Virus record (IMG/VR): IMGVR_UViG_3300032224_000591
Coordinates: 1-64,000 of that record
Direction: 5' to 3' (one strand)
Length of the DNA stretch: 64,000 bases
Source: a virus
This document shows, piece after piece, positions 7,937-15,247 of this stretch; the stretch's first letter is position 1, and the number at the start of each line of letters is the position of its first letter. Position numbers and translations under genes: made by a program. The notes beneath the pieces are model-generated. The model saw nothing but the letters and a program-made list of their open reading frames with translations, was not told where the DNA came from and did no database searches.

Positions 7937-8683
7937 ATGGATCAGAAAGCAGCCGCAAGATTAACAAGAAAACAGAAGCGCGTCATGCAGCAGGGAAATT
8001 TCAAGGAACCATCATTCAAGCTAACATTTAGGTTAAAGGATGTTCAACCTCTCACTGATAACCAAAGACTCACATTCGACTACTATGACACCGGAAAGAA
8101 CCTCCTCCTTCATGGAATCGCAGGTACCGGCAAGTCCTTCCTCTCCATCTACCTTTCACTGCGCTCAATCCTCTCAGACCAATGTCGATACAAGAAACTT
8201 GTTATCGTTCGTTCCGTCGTCCCAACTAGGGATATGGGATTTCTGCCAGGTAATAACAAGGAGAAAGCAAAGGTATATGAAGCCCCATACCAAGCCATCT
8301 TTAATGAGCTCTTTGATAGAGGTGATGCATATGAGTTTCTCAAAAATAAGAATCTTGTCGATTTCATCAGTACTTCTTTCATACGTGGCATTACTCTCAA
8401 TGATTGCATTATTGTTGTTGACGAGATAGCTAATATGACACTACACGAGTTGGACTCTGTTATCACTCGTGTCGGTAAGAACTGTAAAATCATCTTCTGT
8501 GGCGACTTCAGACAATCTGACTTCACTAAGGAGAATGAACGTAATGGCCTAAAAGACTTTATGAGAATCATCAACAAGATGGACTCATTTGAATTTGTGG
8601 ATTTCGATGAGAACGATATTGTTCGCAGTCGAATGGTGAAGGAATACATCATTGCTAAAACAAGGCTCAACATCGTGGCTTAG
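7937..8683 (+). CDS. phoH: PhoH-like P-loop ATPase
   Basis: The 248-residue protein has Walker A GIAGTGKS at residues 60-67, VVRSVVPTRDMGFLPG after it, Walker B IIVVDEIANM near residue 157 and IIFCGDFRQSD, all diagnostic of PhoH-like ATPases. PhoH is widespread in T4-like phages and is probably an RNA- or nucleic-acid-dependent ATPase. There is no KH or PIN domain. It overlaps the following nuclease gene by 32 bases. Confidence 0.9.
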   Translation: MDQKAAARLTRKQKRVMQQGNFKEPSFKLTFRLKDVQPLTDNQRLTFDYYDTGKNLLLHGIAGTGKSFLSIYLSLRSILSDQCRYKKLVIVRSVVPTRDMGFLPGNNKEKAKVYEAPYQAIFNELFDRGDAYEFLKNKNLVDFISTSFIRGITLNDCIIVVDEIANMTLHELDSVITRVGKNCKIIFCGDFRQSDFTKENERNGLKDFMRIINKMDSFEFVDFDENDIVRSRMVKEYIIAKTRLNIVA

Positions 8684-9365
8684 GCCTAAGTTCGAACGTG
8701 GAAAGACGTTCGAACACGACTTCCTACACTTTGAAGACTTTGAGGCAAAGATCATCGATGGAAAGCGTTACTATTTTGCCCCAGACGGCAACGCTTATCC
8801 ATCGGTGACTACAGTCCTCGGAGCAAAGAAGGACAAGACCCACCTTGACAAGTGGATCGATCGTGTTGGTAAGGAGCGAGCAGAGCAGATTAAGGTGCAA
8901 GCCGGTAATCGTGGTACTGCAATCCATACTATATGTGAAGAGTACATGCTCAACAAGGATCATTATCCTGAGAACGTGATGCCATCGAACATCATGACGT
9001 TCAAGAACATCAAGCATGTGCTTGATGAACGCATTGGCACAGTGTACGCTATTGAAGCGCCATTGTACTCTGCCGAGCTTCATACGGCTGGACGAACAGA
9101 CTGCATCGCAGAGTTCGATGGCTATATGAGCATCGTTGACTTCAAGACATCGCTAAAGCCGAAGAAGGAGGAGTGGATTACCGACTACTTCCTTCAAGCC
9201 ACGTGCTATGGTGAGATGGCATGCCAGCTATCAAACCGCCTAGAGATTCCTCAGATCGTTGTCATCATCTCTGTCGATGATCAGCCTGAACCGCAGGTGT
9301 TCATCAAGAACCGATATGACTATGTCAAACAGATGCGTGCTACATTCGATGGAACTATCCGATGA
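8652..9365 (+). CDS. PD-(D/E)XK nuclease (RecB/Cas4-like exonuclease)
   Basis: A 237-residue protein with YPSVTTVLGAKKD, then GNRGTAIHTICEEYML, then GRTDCIAEFDGYMSIVDFKTS, the D-x(n)-D-x-K core of PD-(D/E)XK_1 nucleases, and YFLQATCYGEMA (QxxxY-like) after it. Such nucleases sit beside PhoH in many T4-like phages and probably act in DNA processing. No ATG precedes the conserved part; TTG 8652 has AAGGA about nine bases upstream and is the best start visible. Confidence 0.78.
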   Translation: MLKQGSTSWLRPKFERGKTFEHDFLHFEDFEAKIIDGKRYYFAPDGNAYPSVTTVLGAKKDKTHLDKWIDRVGKERAEQIKVQAGNRGTAIHTICEEYMLNKDHYPENVMPSNIMTFKNIKHVLDERIGTVYAIEAPLYSAELHTAGRTDCIAEFDGYMSIVDFKTSLKPKKEEWITDYFLQATCYGEMACQLSNRLEIPQIVVIISVDDQPEPQVFIKNRYDYVKQMRATFDGTIR

Positions 9366-10045
9366 ATGTGGCTGTCATCACAGGAGCAAAATCGTGGATC
9401 GCTATTGAGACGAAGAAGAAGCTCGAGGCTAATGGTTGGACGGTCGTCATGTGTGATCGTACTGTCATGGACGTTCAGGATCCAATGTCAGTGCGGAAAG
9501 CGTTGAGCAAGATTCTAGCTGATCATGGCCACATCAATGCCATGATCAACGTCGCGGGTGGTATCAGGCTTCCTAACTCGAGTGGCAAAGAGCTGCGCGG
9601 GAACTTCACCACACAGGCACCATCAGAGTTCGCAGAGATCATCGACAAGAACTTCATGAGTGTGGTGAACACCAGCCGTGAGGTGATTCCATACCTCATG
9701 AACACACATGGATCGATCGTCAATGTCGTGTCCACCGCGGCTATCAGAGGAATTCCTCGAATGTCTGCATACTCAGCTGCTAAGGGAGCGGTTCTTGCCT
9801 TCAGCAGAGCCTTAGCACAGGAACTAGGCAGTTGGCAAGTCCGAGTGAACTGTGTATTACCCGGTGTTACAACCAGCCAGTGGAACCCACACGGCCGGAA
9901 TCCGATCAATACCGAGCTATCCCCCCTAGGCCGTATAACCTCACCGGTGGACGTGGCTGGTGCCATTGCATATCTGGTGTCTGAGGATGCTGGCCATACC
10001 ACAGGCGCGTGTGTGGACGTGTCCGGTGGAGTTGCCCTGCACTAG
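9362..10045 (+). CDS. Short-chain dehydrogenase/reductase (SDR)
   Basis: A 227-residue classical SDR. The N-terminal dinucleotide loop reads VITGAKSWIAIE (TGxxxxI with the last glycine replaced), followed by NVAGG, the catalytic Ser at VVSTAA and YSAAK as the YxxxK motif, then RVNCVLPGV and a C-terminal GACVDVSGG. It should reduce or oxidise a small substrate with NAD(P)(H). It overlaps the nuclease by four bases, so it is co-transcribed with DNA genes rather than with the sugar operon. The substrate is unknown; sugar or lipid tailoring is a guess. A strong terminator follows. Confidence 0.85.
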   Translation: MNVAVITGAKSWIAIETKKKLEANGWTVVMCDRTVMDVQDPMSVRKALSKILADHGHINAMINVAGGIRLPNSSGKELRGNFTTQAPSEFAEIIDKNFMSVVNTSREVIPYLMNTHGSIVNVVSTAAIRGIPRMSAYSAAKGAVLAFSRALAQELGSWQVRVNCVLPGVTTSQWNPHGRNPINTELSPLGRITSPVDVAGAIAYLVSEDAGHTTGACVDVSGGVALH

Positions 10046-10056
10046 CTAGAATCCAA

Positions 10057-10074
10057 CTGTGACAAATATGTCAC
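10057..10074 (+). repeat. Palindrome copy 1, TGTGAC-N6-GTCACA
   Basis: TGTGACAAATATGTCACA is an inverted repeat with six-base arms. It lies after the SDR stop and directly before a terminator. It is the first of three copies, each standing upstream of a promoter and a small gene. Confidence 0.75.
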
Positions 10075-10111
10075 ACGGCCCAGGGAAGTGTCTCTGGGCC
10101 GCATTTTTTTT
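10075..10111 (+). terminator. Rho-independent terminator after the SDR gene
   Basis: CGGCCC pairs with GGGCCG, then AGGGA with TCTCT (one bulged C), closing a GC-rich stem with a four-base loop and followed by eight T's. It ends the operon that starts at 5788. Confidence 0.85.
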
Positions 10112-10112
10112 A

Positions 10113-10141
10113 TGTACTTGCCTATAGATATGTCGTATGAT
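10113..10141 (+). promoter_or_regulatory. Promoter TGTACT-N17-TATGAT
   Basis: TGTACT at 10113-10118 and TATGAT at 10136-10141 with a 17-base spacer. It follows the terminator at once and drives the small gene at 10168. Confidence 0.65.
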
Positions 10142-10167
10142 CAGAGAGTCAACAACGGAGCTCAAAA

Positions 10168-10317
10168 ATGACTATCCAATCCATCTTTTCTGATTTCAAA
10201 TCCATTGTAACGGATTCCGAAAAAGTTGCTTTTCTACAAACGTTACAAACCCTTAACCTTCCTTACGATATTAATTACGAAACTCTTATCACTTTCTATA
10301 GAAATCGTAACAAATAA
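10168..10317 (+). CDS. Small phage protein, 49 residues, unknown
   Basis: ATG 10168 is preceded by GGAG eight bases upstream and lies 27 bases after a promoter -10 box. The product begins MTIQSIFSDFKSIVTDSEK and ends YRNRNK. It has a regular helix-like hydrophobic pattern (FLQTLQTLNLP). I do not recognise it. Promoter, ribosome site and a following hairpin together make it likely to be real. Confidence 0.6.
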   Translation: MTIQSIFSDFKSIVTDSEKVAFLQTLQTLNLPYDINYETLITFYRNRNK

Positions 10318-10323
10318 CGAAAC

Positions 10324-10359
10324 ACTTAGCACTGTGACTTTTATGTCACAGTGCTAAGT
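10324..10359 (+). repeat. Palindrome copy 2 inside a 15-bp perfect stem-loop
   Basis: ACTTAGCACTGTGAC (10324-10338) pairs perfectly with GTCACAGTGCTAAGT (10345-10359) around the loop TTTTAT. The core TGTGACTTTTATGTCACA matches copies 1 and 3. No T-run follows directly. A CTCTGGGGGCCGCATTTT segment just downstream resembles a decayed copy of the terminator after copy 1. Confidence 0.75.
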
Positions 10360-10386
10360 AATAGCTCTGGGGGCCGCATTTTCTAG

Positions 10387-10415
10387 TGTACTTCCCCCTC
10401 AGAACTTCGTATAAT
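10387..10415 (+). promoter_or_regulatory. Promoter TGTACT-N17-TATAAT
   Basis: TGTACT at 10387-10392 and TATAAT at 10410-10415, 17 bases apart, with the shared ACTTCG before the -10 box. It drives the 52-residue gene at 10449. Confidence 0.75.
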
Positions 10416-10448
10416 GATTAGGTTAGATGAGATCAGGAGCTAAGCAAT

Positions 10449-10607
10449 ATGATGTACGTTCGTCAAATCGAGACTCTTTTAGGCTGTGACCGTGATACTG
10501 CCATGGCCGTGTTTGACCTCATGTATGACCTCGATCTTTCCGAGTGCACTGACCGTCAGTTCAATCGGGCTGCTCGGGTGGCATATGCCGAGCTGCAGTC
10601 ACAGTGA
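10449..10607 (+). CDS. Small phage protein, 52 residues, unknown
   Basis: Begins ATG ATG (10449, 10452) with AGGAG about ten bases upstream, behind a clear promoter. The product starts MMYVRQIETLLGCDRDTAM and continues as a helical acidic protein (LMYDLDLSECTDRQF) ending YAELQSQ. Its TGA stop lies within palindrome copy 3. Not recognised. Confidence 0.62.
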   Translation: MMYVRQIETLLGCDRDTAMAVFDLMYDLDLSECTDRQFNRAARVAYAELQSQ

Positions 10608-10619
10608 CAAATTTGTCAC
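10604..10619 (+). repeat. Palindrome copy 3, GTGACAAATTTGTCAC
   Basis: A perfect 16-bp palindrome overlapping the stop codon of the 52-residue gene and lying 37 bases before the next -35 box. A weaker stem (CGCCTGG with CCAAGCG) follows at about 10622-10646. Confidence 0.75.
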
Positions 10620-10656
10620 ACCGCCTGGAAATGATATTGCCAAGCGAAAATAACTA

Positions 10657-10685
10657 TGTACGATGGCCTCGGAACTTCGTATAAT
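10657..10685 (+). promoter_or_regulatory. Promoter TGTACG-N17-TATAAT
   Basis: TGTACG at 10657-10662 and TATAAT at 10680-10685 with a 17-base spacer and the shared ACTTCG before the -10. The transcript leader is about 35 bases and carries GGAG before ATG 10726. Confidence 0.75.
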
Positions 10686-10725
10686 GATCAAGTTGAATCG
10701 AACAAACCTGAATGGAGACTACATA

Positions 10726-11244
10726 ATGGCTAAGCGTGGACAAAAGACTGCAACGACTATCTCTGTCATGGAAGCTAACCGTGGCAAGTCGTATGACGAA
10801 ATCGGTGCTCTGATCGCCGAAGCTCTCGGTGCTCAGAACGGTACCGGCCGCCTCTACTACCGCTACATGGTTGAGGCCGGCAAGGTTCAGGGTTTCCCTG
10901 CTCCTTGGATGGATGGAACTGCCACTAAGGCGCCTAAGGCTAAGGCCGTGAAGGCGACTGTGAAGCGTATGGCCAAGGAAGTGATTTCCAAGTCCAAGCG
11001 TTCTGTGACTGCTACGGTCAAGTCTGTCGACGAGATCGAAGCTATCAAGCAGAAGAACCTCGAGACGATGCGAGCTGTGAGCGCCAAGCTCTCTCGCGTT
11101 CGTGACTTCTCCAAGCCTGTCAAGGAAGAGGAAGTCAAGGACGGTGAGTACTCGCCCCACCTTGATCGCGAAGAGGAGCTCAACGTCCTCCGCTCTGAAG
11201 GTCTGATCGATCAGGTTCCTCAGTATTCTCACCTTGAAGGCTAA
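10726..11244 (+). CDS. Basic, lysine/alanine-rich phage protein (possible nucleic-acid binder)
   Basis: A 172-residue protein. Residues 1-65 look like a folded domain: MEANRGKSYDEIGALIAEALG, then GRLYYRYMVEAGKVQGFP, reminiscent of a small helix-turn-helix-like fold. A basic KAPKAKAVKATVKRMAKEV linker and an acidic tail follow. The start at 10726 is fixed by GGAG upstream and by the promoter, which lies over a longer upstream frame. Similar proteins occur in rhizobial T4-like phages. DNA binding is an inference from composition. Confidence 0.68.
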   Translation: MAKRGQKTATTISVMEANRGKSYDEIGALIAEALGAQNGTGRLYYRYMVEAGKVQGFPAPWMDGTATKAPKAKAVKATVKRMAKEVISKSKRSVTATVKSVDEIEAIKQKNLETMRAVSAKLSRVRDFSKPVKEEEVKDGEYSPHLDREEELNVLRSEGLIDQVPQYSHLEG

Positions 11245-11250
11245 TCGGTA

Positions 11251-11272
11251 GAGGGCAGCTTCGGCTGCCCTC
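11251..11272 (+). terminator. Stem-loop with UUCG tetraloop
   Basis: GAGGGCAGC pairs perfectly with GCTGCCCTC around TTCG. There is no T-run, so it may be a processing or stability hairpin or a weak terminator between the 10726 and 11317 genes. Confidence 0.55.
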
Positions 11273-11316
11273 CATCACGGACACATCTCGGTGTGCCTCT
11301 GATGGAGGGTATGACT

Positions 11317-11556
11317 ATGGAACCTGAAAATCTTACGTTCGAACATCTGACTATTGACGAGGCTCGTGCTCAAGCGATCACAATGCTTCGCTCTCTTGTC
11401 AAGGTAAAGGTATCGAAGATCAATAACCTGATCCGCGATATCGAGCGCGCCAAGAACTCTCGCGAGGTCCAGCGCATCATGTGGAATGCCTATATGGCCG
11501 GCACCGGCTTCGGTGTGTCCGGATCCGATTGGCAGAAGTTTCATAAGGGAGTCTGA
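11317..11556 (+). CDS. Small helical phage protein, unknown
   Basis: A 79-residue protein starting MEPENLTFEHLTIDEARAQ, with basic helical middle (LVKVKVSKINNLIRDIERAK) and a C-terminal FGVSGSDWQKFHKG. GGAGG lies about eight bases before ATG 11317, which fits better than the in-frame ATG at 11311. No function is recognised. The next gene starts two bases after the stop. Confidence 0.6.
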   Translation: MEPENLTFEHLTIDEARAQAITMLRSLVKVKVSKINNLIRDIERAKNSREVQRIMWNAYMAGTGFGVSGSDWQKFHKGV

Positions 11557-11558
11557 GA

Positions 11559-11822
11559 ATGGTTATCACGCCTACTAGCAAAGCTGGCCAGTCGAAGACT
11601 GGTGTGCTCTACGACATCACGGTCACCGCTATAGCCGAAGTCCTTGGATTTCCGCCCAACGTTGAGGATGATCCGGATAAGGTCGAGAACTCTTGGGGGT
11701 TCGAGATCGATGGAAAGCAGTTCGGCATTTGGGACTATAAGGGTTCTCACCACATGGGCCAGTTCTCGACCTATGGTGATAGCTCTGTCCTAGCTAAGCT
11801 CTTCCCCGCCCATTACGTGTGA
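11559..11822 (+). CDS. Small phage protein, unknown
   Basis: An 87-residue protein with FPPNVEDDPDKVENSWGFEIDG followed by FGIWDYKGS and FSTYGDSSVLAKLF. This GIWDYKGS/STYG pattern recurs in small proteins of tailed phages of many hosts but has no assigned role. It is co-transcribed with the previous gene and ends just before a new promoter. Confidence 0.62.
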   Translation: MVITPTSKAGQSKTGVLYDITVTAIAEVLGFPPNVEDDPDKVENSWGFEIDGKQFGIWDYKGSHHMGQFSTYGDSSVLAKLFPAHYV

Positions 11823-11831
11823 AATGAGCGA

Positions 11832-11860
11832 TGTACAACCCCCGTACTTCGTGGTATAAT
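11832..11860 (+). promoter_or_regulatory. Promoter TGTACA-N17-TATAAT with conserved leader (copy A)
   Basis: TGTACA at 11832-11837 and TATAAT at 11855-11860, spacer 17. The whole stretch 11830-11893, up to and including the ATG, matches 12167-12230 at 58 of 64 bases. Confidence 0.8.
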
Positions 11861-11890
11861 TATCCTATCAAATGAGGAAAGGAACTTAGC

Positions 11891-12160
11891 ATGTCGTTGT
11901 CTTTTACGAAGTTGCTCCAGTCGGTCCATCAGCTCGACAATGGTGAGCTCAATACCGTTATCGAGCATATCAAAGCTCGTCGCGCAGAGCTGGCCTCTCG
12001 CAACCGTCTGACCTTCAAGGTCGGTGACACAGTCACCTTCAGCGGTCGTGGTAAGTCCCACGTTGGCAAGATCGAGGCCATCAAGGTCAAGAACGCAGTT
12101 GTCCGCGAGGGTAACACCAACTGGCGTGTTCCTCTGAATCTGCTGGCTTCTGCTGCATGA
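11891..12160 (+). CDS. Small protein with SH3/KOW-like C-terminal domain
   Basis: An 89-residue protein. The N-terminal half is helical (LLQSVHQLDNGELNTVIEHI). The C-terminal half, LTFKVGDTVTFSGRGKSH followed by VGKIEAIKVKNAVVREG and WRVPLNLL, has the strand pattern of KOW/SH3-like barrels. Proteins like this are common in T4-like and other phages. RNA or protein binding is a family-level guess. It is expressed from its own promoter. Confidence 0.68.
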   Translation: MSLSFTKLLQSVHQLDNGELNTVIEHIKARRAELASRNRLTFKVGDTVTFSGRGKSHVGKIEAIKVKNAVVREGNTNWRVPLNLLASAA

Positions 12161-12168
12161 TTTAGAGA

Positions 12169-12197
12169 TGTACAATCTCGCTACTTCGTGGTATAAT
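12169..12197 (+). promoter_or_regulatory. Promoter TGTACA-N17-TATAAT with conserved leader (copy B)
   Basis: TGTACA at 12169-12174 and TATAAT at 12192-12197, spacer 17. It shares the leader with copy A, including CTATCAAATGA and GAAAGGAAC before the start codon of the DUF932 gene. Confidence 0.8.
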
Positions 12198-12227
12198 TAT
12201 CCTATCAAATGACGAAAGGAACATAGC

Positions 12228-13154
12228 ATGGCACATATGGTTGAGACGATGGCCTACGCCGGTGAAACACCTTGGCATGGTCTTGGATATAAAGTTCCGG
12301 CAGATCTGACACCTGCTCAGATGCTGGAAGCTGCAAAGCTTGATTGGACGGTTTCGAAGGTTCCCGCTTACGCAGAGATCAACGGCATCCAGACGCCAAT
12401 CGGCCGCTCTGCTCTCGTGCGTTCGTCTGATAGCTCGATGCTCGATGTTGTGTCTGACGACTGGAATCCTATCCAGAACCAAGAGGCCTTTGAGTTCTTC
12501 AATGAGTTCATCGCAGCTGGTGACATGGAGATGCATACGGCTGGTTCGCTCCGTGATGGTCAGATCGTGTGGGGTCTTGCTAAGGTGCGTGATTCCTTTG
12601 AGCTCTTCAAGGGTGATCAGGTTGACTCCTACCTTCTCTTCTCGAACTTCCACCGCTACGGCTTCAGCACTGACGTGCGCTTCACTCCTATCCGTGTCGT
12701 GTGCAACAACACACTGACTCTGTCGCTCAACTCCAAGGTTGAGAACTTTGTGAAGATCAGCCATCGTTCGAAGTTCGATGCTGACTCCACCAAGGAGATG
12801 CTCGGCATCGCCAAGGAGAAGCTTGCGCAGTACAAGGACATGGCTTCTTTCCTTGGCTCTAAGATGGCCAAGACTGAGAACATCGTCGAGTACTTCAACC
12901 GCATCTTCCCTGCGACTGGCAAGAAGGATGCAAGCCGCAATGCAGAGCGTGCGATGGAAGTGCTTCACACACAGCCTGGTGCAAACTTCGCCGAGGGTAC
13001 CTGGTGGCAGCCCTTCAATGCGGTCACCTACCTGACCGATCATGAGCTCGGTCGTACCGCTGATAGCCGCCTTGCTGCTGCATGGTATGGCTACAACAAG
13101 TCCCTCAAGACCAAGGCTCTTGAGGTTGCGGTTGAGATGGCGGAAGCAGCTTAA
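12228..13154 (+). CDS. DUF932 family phage/plasmid protein
   Basis: A 308-residue protein opening MAHMVETMAYAGETPWHGLG, the standard N-terminal signature of DUF932 proteins (phage/plasmid-like TIGR03299 group). RFTPIRVVCNNTLTLSL lies in the middle and GTWWQPFNAVTYLTDHELG near the end. The family is widespread on phages and plasmids; its biochemical role is not established as far as I know. Strong own promoter and a good AAAGGA ribosome site suggest high early expression. Confidence 0.85.
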   Translation: MAHMVETMAYAGETPWHGLGYKVPADLTPAQMLEAAKLDWTVSKVPAYAEINGIQTPIGRSALVRSSDSSMLDVVSDDWNPIQNQEAFEFFNEFIAAGDMEMHTAGSLRDGQIVWGLAKVRDSFELFKGDQVDSYLLFSNFHRYGFSTDVRFTPIRVVCNNTLTLSLNSKVENFVKISHRSKFDADSTKEMLGIAKEKLAQYKDMASFLGSKMAKTENIVEYFNRIFPATGKKDASRNAERAMEVLHTQPGANFAEGTWWQPFNAVTYLTDHELGRTADSRLAAAWYGYNKSLKTKALEVAVEMAEAA

Positions 13155-13163
13155 GCTGCTTCC
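13142..13163 (+). terminator. Perfect hairpin over the DUF932 stop codon
   Basis: GGAAGCAGC pairs with GCTGCTTCC around TTAA. The loop contains the gene's stop codon. Only a weak CCTTATAT follows, so termination would be partial. Confidence 0.45.
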
Positions 13164-13195
13164 CCTTATATGTAATCCCAAAATGGAGAATGTTA

Positions 13196-14323
13196 ATGGC
13201 AGCCCGTCGCCCCGCTAGCTTGTTGAAGGCTAAGTCTAAGGATAGGAAGCCTCGTGTTTCGCGTTCCGAGGCTTACCGGATCAATGTTAAGTATATGGGC
13301 GAGGAGCCTGTCTTTACGAAGCCATTGACGCCGAGTGAGTACGGTAATGCCTTGAACTGGTATAACTGTATGGCTGACAAGGACGAGGCACGTGAGTACA
13401 CGTACACGTACTTGAAAAACGAGGGCAGGCTTGAGGAGCTGAAGGCACTGAAGCGTGTGCCTGATACGTGGCTCAACCTCTCGTGCGCATGGGTGTGTCG
13501 TATGCTCACACTTGGCTATGTGCTTCCTGGTAATCCCAAGGAGTACATCGACATTCGCCTAAAGGAGCAGCTGCTCAAGGCGAAGAAGGAAGAGCCCGAG
13601 GTTGCCAAGCCTTCTATTCAGGATCGTACGCGTGAGAAGTCGCACGAAATCATTGGCGAGATCGAGGAGATGATCGACAATGAGACGATCTTCAGCATGT
13701 ATGATTGGCTGAAGGCTCGTACCATTCCTGCGATGTATGCTCCTATGATCATCGCTCATTATGCTCCATGGTTGTGTGAGTTGATCGAGGCATATGAAGG
13801 TAAGGATCCTCAGCTCAAAGAGGCCTATAGCTATCTGACGAAGAAGCAGCTGGCAGATCGTATCAAGTTCTTTCATGCGCTTATCTCTGATGCCGAGAAG
13901 TATGCTGGTGTTGCGAAGAAGACTCGTGCTCCTCGTAAGCCACGCCCTGTATCGAAGGAGAAGCTCCTGAAGAACCTGAAGTTCCAGAAGGAAGATGCAG
14001 ACTTTAAGATTGCATCCATCAATCCCGAGAAGATCCTTGGTGCACAGGAACTGTGGTGCTTCAATACGAAGTACAAAGTACTCACGGTGTTCCGTGCATT
14101 GGATCGTGGTGGTCTACAGATCAAGCGCTCGAGCATCGTCGGCTTCGATGAGAAGACGAGCATGAGTCGTGGGTGTGGACGAGGTGCTGACAAGATTGTA
14201 CAGTCGGTACTGACAGCCGGTAAGATCACACTGCGTAAGGTGATGGATGACTTAAAGACTGTAAGGGTTCTTGGTGAACGTATAAATGAGAACACAATCT
14301 TATTGAAGGTGGTCAATGGGTAA
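13196..14323 (+). CDS. Phage protein of 375 residues, unknown function
   Basis: A basic protein starting MAARRPASLLKAKSKDRKP. It has a helical first half (YGNALNWYNCMADKDEAREY, ending in a conserved-looking WVCRMLTLGYVLPG), a lysine/proline linker around residue 250 (KKTRAPRKPRPVSKEK) and a compact C-terminal domain with LWCFNTKYKVLTVF and GGLQIKRSSI. GGAG lies eight bases before ATG 13196, better placed than for the in-frame ATG at 13190. Similar proteins follow DUF932 genes in T4-like phages. I cannot assign a role. Confidence 0.7.
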   Translation: MAARRPASLLKAKSKDRKPRVSRSEAYRINVKYMGEEPVFTKPLTPSEYGNALNWYNCMADKDEAREYTYTYLKNEGRLEELKALKRVPDTWLNLSCAWVCRMLTLGYVLPGNPKEYIDIRLKEQLLKAKKEEPEVAKPSIQDRTREKSHEIIGEIEEMIDNETIFSMYDWLKARTIPAMYAPMIIAHYAPWLCELIEAYEGKDPQLKEAYSYLTKKQLADRIKFFHALISDAEKYAGVAKKTRAPRKPRPVSKEKLLKNLKFQKEDADFKIASINPEKILGAQELWCFNTKYKVLTVFRALDRGGLQIKRSSIVGFDEKTSMSRGCGRGADKIVQSVLTAGKITLRKVMDDLKTVRVLGERINENTILLKVVNG

Positions 14324-14528
14324 AAAGTATCGCATCTATGTTAAAGAGTCTGAGCGGTCGGACTGTGATCGTTGGGTTGAAACATATGATACATATAGCG
14401 AAGCGCTACAGCGAATCAACACTATTAATGGGCAGAACACCTTGAAGCGTTCACCTGATTGGTTTATGATTGCAGAAGGAAGGATCGATGTTATCCACGA
14501 TGGGAGGCCAGATGAAGATTCTGAATGA
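14316..14528 (+). CDS. Small phage protein, unknown
   Basis: A 70-residue protein starting MGKKYRIYVKESERSDCD, overlapping both neighbours (eight bases upstream, seventeen downstream). YDTYSEALQRINTING and SPDWFMIAEG look like a small alpha/beta fold. Not recognised. The tight overlaps support it. Confidence 0.6.
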   Translation: MGKKYRIYVKESERSDCDRWVETYDTYSEALQRINTINGQNTLKRSPDWFMIAEGRIDVIHDGRPDEDSE

Positions 14529-14946
14529 GTGCTCATTCCTCACCGATGCTGGTATCAGCAAGATCGAAGAGAAGTACAATGCAAAGTACGTCCTCGAGGC
14601 TTGCATCAAGGATGCTAATGGTCAATGGGCAAATATGCCGTGTGCTATCTTCTATAGTGAGGTGGCACATCCACAGGGCTCAAACTATTTTGCCTTATAC
14701 TACAGCGCACGCCACAACACATACATGATCACTAATGGTCTGTCAGCTGTGGATGGTGTTGAATTTAACGGCATCGAGTCTGAGGGTGAAGTCGTGTACT
14801 CACGTTATCGTCATGACTTCCGTAAGCACAAGAATGGTGCGTTCATCGATGGTGGGCGTGACTATGGTCGCTTCGGCGGCGACACTTTTAATGACTACAA
14901 CCACGTAAAGTTTGTCGTAAACCAGGATCGTTTAGAGATCATATAA
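14512..14946 (+). CDS. Phage protein of 144 residues, unknown
   Basis: Starts MKILNECSFLTDAGISKIEE, with GGGAGG seven bases before ATG 14512. Aromatic-rich segments ANMPCAIFYSEVAHPQGSNYF and YYSARHNTYMITNGLS follow, then GGRDYGRFGG. The composition suggests a compact soluble domain. No family is recognised. Confidence 0.65.
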   Translation: MKILNECSFLTDAGISKIEEKYNAKYVLEACIKDANGQWANMPCAIFYSEVAHPQGSNYFALYYSARHNTYMITNGLSAVDGVEFNGIESEGEVVYSRYRHDFRKHKNGAFIDGGRDYGRFGGDTFNDYNHVKFVVNQDRLEII

Positions 14947-14986
14947 TATCTCTAAAGTCTCAAAACAGCGCACAAGGGATCATATA

Positions 14987-15247
14987 ATGTTCATTGAAAT
15001 CGACGAAGAGCTTATCGACCGTATCATCAAGCAGCGCCTCGAGGAGGACTGGATCCATGCTAACAAGGAAGTCATGATCCTTGAGAGTGAGGATCGCCGT
15101 GGTGAACTCAAGCCTTATCAGCGTGAGGATCTTGAGATGTACCGTAGGCTAATTCCTGCAATGCGCATTATGGCTGCATGGCACTTCACAAAGCCCGAGC
15201 AGGAAGAAATCTTTGGTGTACAAGACGATGATGATGTGATAGAATAA
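14987..15247 (+). CDS. Small acidic T4-like phage protein, unknown
   Basis: An 86-residue helical protein starting MFIEIDEELIDRIIKQRLEEDW, with middle LKPYQREDLEMYRRLIPAMRI and an acidic tail ending DDDDVIE. Such proteins are common in the early regions of T4-like phages. It is the last gene before the tmRNA; its stop at 15245-15247 lies within a late-promoter-like AATAAATA. Confidence 0.62.
   Translation: MFIEIDEELIDRIIKQRLEEDWIHANKEVMILESEDRRGELKPYQREDLEMYRRLIPAMRIMAAWHFTKPEQEEIFGVQDDDDVIE

Noticed and set aside
10057-10619. Palindromes as classical CRP sites
   Set aside because: TGTGA and TCACA are eight bases apart instead of six, and the three sites are placed with hairpins and terminators.
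10654-11232. A 192-residue minus-strand frame over the 10726 gene
   Set aside because: The plus-strand gene has a promoter, leader and ribosome site; the minus frame has none.
12162-13181. A 339-residue minus-strand frame over the DUF932 gene
   Set aside because: It is the shadow of a well-recognised gene, its composition is odd, and it crosses a promoter.
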